Assembly (NCBI GenBank): GCA_964473525.1
Contig: CAYYPK010000004.1
Coordinates: forward strand, 1-64,000
DNA length: 64,000 bases
Direction: 5' to 3'
Source: GCA-2687025 sp964473525
GTDB taxonomy: Bacteria; Poribacteria; WGA-4E; GCA-2687025
The notes below the pieces were generated by a model that was given only the letters and a program-made list of their open reading frames with translations, ran no database searches and was not told where the DNA came from. This document shows, in pieces, positions 62,263 to 64,000 of the stretch. Both the position numbers and the translations under genes were made by a program. Every line of letters begins with the position of its first letter. Positions within the stretch are counted from its first letter, which is position 1.

Positions 62263-64000
62263 CTGCCGACCCTCTCCTCGAGGGCTGCGAGGGCTTCGCG
62301 AACGGCTAGCCCGGGGCCCAGGTGGGAGCTTGGCCCGACGTCATCAAGCGTCGCGAGAGACTCGCGCATGTACTCGCGCGCCTCGGATAGCCGCTCCAAT
62401 TGCACGCTCAGGTTGGCGGCGTAGAACAGCCACTGCGCTCTCTCAACCGCCAGCGGCGATGCGACAGTCGCCGTCTCCTCGGCGAGCGCCAGCGCCTCCT
62501 CTCCCTTGCCGTGTTCCCCAAGCAGCCCCATGAGTCGCAGGCGCGCCTCGAAGAACATCCCCTCCAACGTGATGGCTTGCTGATAGAGCGTCAACGCCTC
62601 GCCAGGACGACCCGTCTTCTCGAAGGCGATCCCAAGGAACAGCATCGTGTATCCATCGTCCGGCACGATGGCAAGCGCGCGTGACAGAGGCACGATGGCT
62701 CGAGCCCATTCACGGTGGTCACAGAACACAACTCCCAGCGCGCGTTGCAGTTCGTAGGCGTGCAGTTCGGCGAGGCGGCGAAGACGCTCTCTCACGTCCA
62801 TCGTGTCGAAGTGCGTGTAGGACACCTCCCTACGCCACCGATTCATGTCGGTACTCACGTAAATGCCGTTGAGCTCCGTGGGATCAGCCGTCTCCGGGTC
62901 GACGCTGTCCAGAGCTTGCAGCGCGCGCCGGATGGGTCGGACGACCTCGGACATCTCCATACCCGCCCGCCTGGTGAAGGCGAACATCGCGTGGTTGAAC
63001 CGGACGAGCGGATGCCCTGGCCGCAAGGCCAGCGCCGCGTGCGTGTCCTTGCCGTATTGGACGCCGTCCTGATCCAACGCCGACGCCACCGCGTGCGCGC
63101 ACAGTAGGTTGGGGTCGTCCTCCCACCCGTCGATCCGCTCCAACTGTCGTCGCGCGGGAGCTCCCTTGCCGGCAACCAGCATGAAGTAGCGGGCGTAGTC
63201 CTCTCGCTCCCGCCGCTCGTCGACCCCGAAGCGCGCCAGTCTCTCGCGCCGCCGCCGCAGGAAGTCCTCTGGGATGGTCCGCACGCAGGTATCGACGAAG
63301 TATTCGATCTGCCTGTGCCACGGGAACTCTTCGACGATGAGCCGGCGTCCCGCCTCCGCGATGCGCGCCCGCTCCTGCTCGTTGGACGTGTAGTGCCGGA
63401 TCAGCTCTACCGCCTCGTCCCAGCTATCGTAGTAGACGATGTGCTCGCCCTCGACCAACCGCTGGCCGGCGAGGTCGCCAACGTCCTCTGGTCGGCCGGC
63501 CAGCACGAGCGCGCCCGCTGCCATCGCCTCGCTAATGCGGAACGTCAGGTTGTTCGGCCCCTGGCCGGAGTGCTGGAAGACGATCTTCGAGTTCGCGTAG
63601 AAGTTCAGCATGTCCACGAGGAACAGGCCCGCGCGCGCAACGACGTTCACCCCCTCATGGCGCAGCAGTAGCAGTCGCTCCAGCGCCAGACAACGCTCGC
63701 GTGAGAGCTCGGGATGAAGCGTGCCGACGAAGCCCACGTCGATCTCGCGCGTCTCGGGCTCGGCATCCGGCACGAGCCAGTTGCAGAAGATGAAGTTGCA
63801 GCAAGCGCGGTGGTCGTATCCCCGTTCGTGGTAAAGCCGCGAGATGTGCGGGAAGGCGGTCGGCGCCGCGTCGAAGTAGTAGTACAGACGTTGGTCGATG
63901 TCGGCGAACTTGTACTCCTCGGTGATCCAGCCCACCGTCGGGACGGGGCAGTCCCGCAGGCCCTGTGGGAAGAGAGCGGCGTTGGGCTGTAGATACAGCA
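62259..64000 (-). CDS. CgeB-like glycosyltransferase with C-terminal TPR-type repeats (partial, runs off the window)
   Basis: At least 580 residues; the frame is open to the window edge. Upstream of the GTG at 63935 the frame still reads family-like LYLQPNAALFPQGLRD, so the true start is beyond 64000. A GT-B C-terminal domain has VGFVGTLHPELSRE, NSKIVFQHSGQGPNNLTFRI and SEAMAAGALVLAG, as in glycosyl_trans_1-type CgeB enzymes. The last ~330 residues are helical repeats (for example FLGIAFEKTGRPGEALTLY) like TPRs, possibly binding a protein acceptor. It should transfer a sugar onto a glycan or protein. Confidence 0.85.
   Translation of the reverse strand, partial: LYLQPNAALFPQGLRDCPVPTVGWITEEYKFADIDQRLYYYFDAAPTAFPHISRLYHERGYDHRACCNFIFCNWLVPDAEPETREIDVGFVGTLHPELSRERCLALERLLLLRHEGVNVVARAGLFLVDMLNFYANSKIVFQHSGQGPNNLTFRISEAMAAGALVLAGRPEDVGDLAGQRLVEGEHIVYYDSWDEAVELIRHYTSNEQERARIAEAGRRLIVEEFPWHRQIEYFVDTCVRTIPEDFLRRRRERLARFGVDERREREDYARYFMLVAGKGAPARRQLERIDGWEDDPNLLCAHAVASALDQDGVQYGKDTHAALALRPGHPLVRFNHAMFAFTRRAGMEMSEVVRPIRRALQALDSVDPETADPTELNGIYVSTDMNRWRREVSYTHFDTMDVRERLRRLAELHAYELQRALGVVFCDHREWARAIVPLSRALAIVPDDGYTMLFLGIAFEKTGRPGEALTLYQQAITLEGMFFEARLRLMGLLGEHGKGEEALALAEETATVASPLAVERAQWLFYAANLSVQLERLSEAREYMRESLATLDDVGPSSHLGPGLAVREALAALEERVGS

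Noticed and set aside
1..64000. CRISPR arrays, tRNA, rRNA, phage or plasmid genes
   Set aside because: No direct-repeat array, cloverleaf-like gene, integrase, transposase or replication gene was recognised.

Overview
The window is GC-rich bacterial chromosomal DNA with dense genes on both strands. It shows no phage, plasmid, CRISPR, rRNA or tRNA signal. Two secreted proteins (42752-44908 and 57469-59064) end in the FlgD-like/T9SS-type tail carrying NYPNPFNPETWI. Together with many Gfo/Idh/MocA oxidoreductases, a sulfatase, an FGE-fold protein, a DUF6785-type membrane protein, PQQ-propeller and LamG proteins, and a tandem lipoprotein family, this suggests Candidatus Poribacteria or a close relative (Latescibacterota- or Planctomycetes-like lifestyle). 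That placement is an inference from gene content; no phylogenetic marker was tested.

Layout. 1-3539 (minus): truncated radical SAM protein, YprB-type exonuclease and a large carbohydrate-active-looking protein. 3772-10912 (minus): a probable sugar-acid catabolic operon with four Gfo/Idh/MocA dehydrogenases, a DUF5990 protein, mannonate dehydratase UxuA and an amidohydrolase. 11081-17049: a multi-PAS/GAF NarL-type histidine kinase divergent from a TonB-dependent receptor. 17316-22342: an accessory, rearranged stretch with a small unknown protein, a 640-residue unknown protein, an orphan C-terminal piece of a GT4 glycosyltransferase, a subtilisin-like lipoprotein and a relic of a DUF6785 gene. 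22401-26492 (minus): methyltransferase, GT2 glycosyltransferase and the intact DUF6785-type protein. 26765-34920 (plus): giant PQQ-propeller/malectin lipoprotein, deacetylase-like protein, NeuD-type acyltransferase and two more Gfo/Idh/MocA enzymes. 34937-42494: URO-D-like protein, FGE-fold protein, cyclase, OBG/DRG-like GTPase, FabV, class V aminotransferase and sugar isomerase.

42752-49910 is the most distinctive region. A secreted HExxH metalloprotease with a sorting-type tail is followed by six tandem paralogous lipoproteins of unknown function, plus at least two decayed pieces: a seventh lipoprotein relic and an orphan sorting-tail relic. The array shows signs of duplication, gene conversion and decay, and is my best candidate for a poorly described system (an expanding surface-lipoprotein family beside a secreted protease).

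49965-64000 holds a PL14-like jelly-roll protein, a DUF4234-type membrane protein, a TolB-like propeller, a sulfatase, YjbQ, two tandem LamG proteins, a J-domain protein, a TIG/dockerin/cohesin/FlgD-tail protein, a MoxR-DUF58 pair, a MetE-like methyltransferase and a CgeB-like glycosyltransferase with TPR-like tail that runs off the window. Overall the genes suggest a heterotroph degrading sulfated or uronic-acid polysaccharides with many lipoproteins and secreted proteins.
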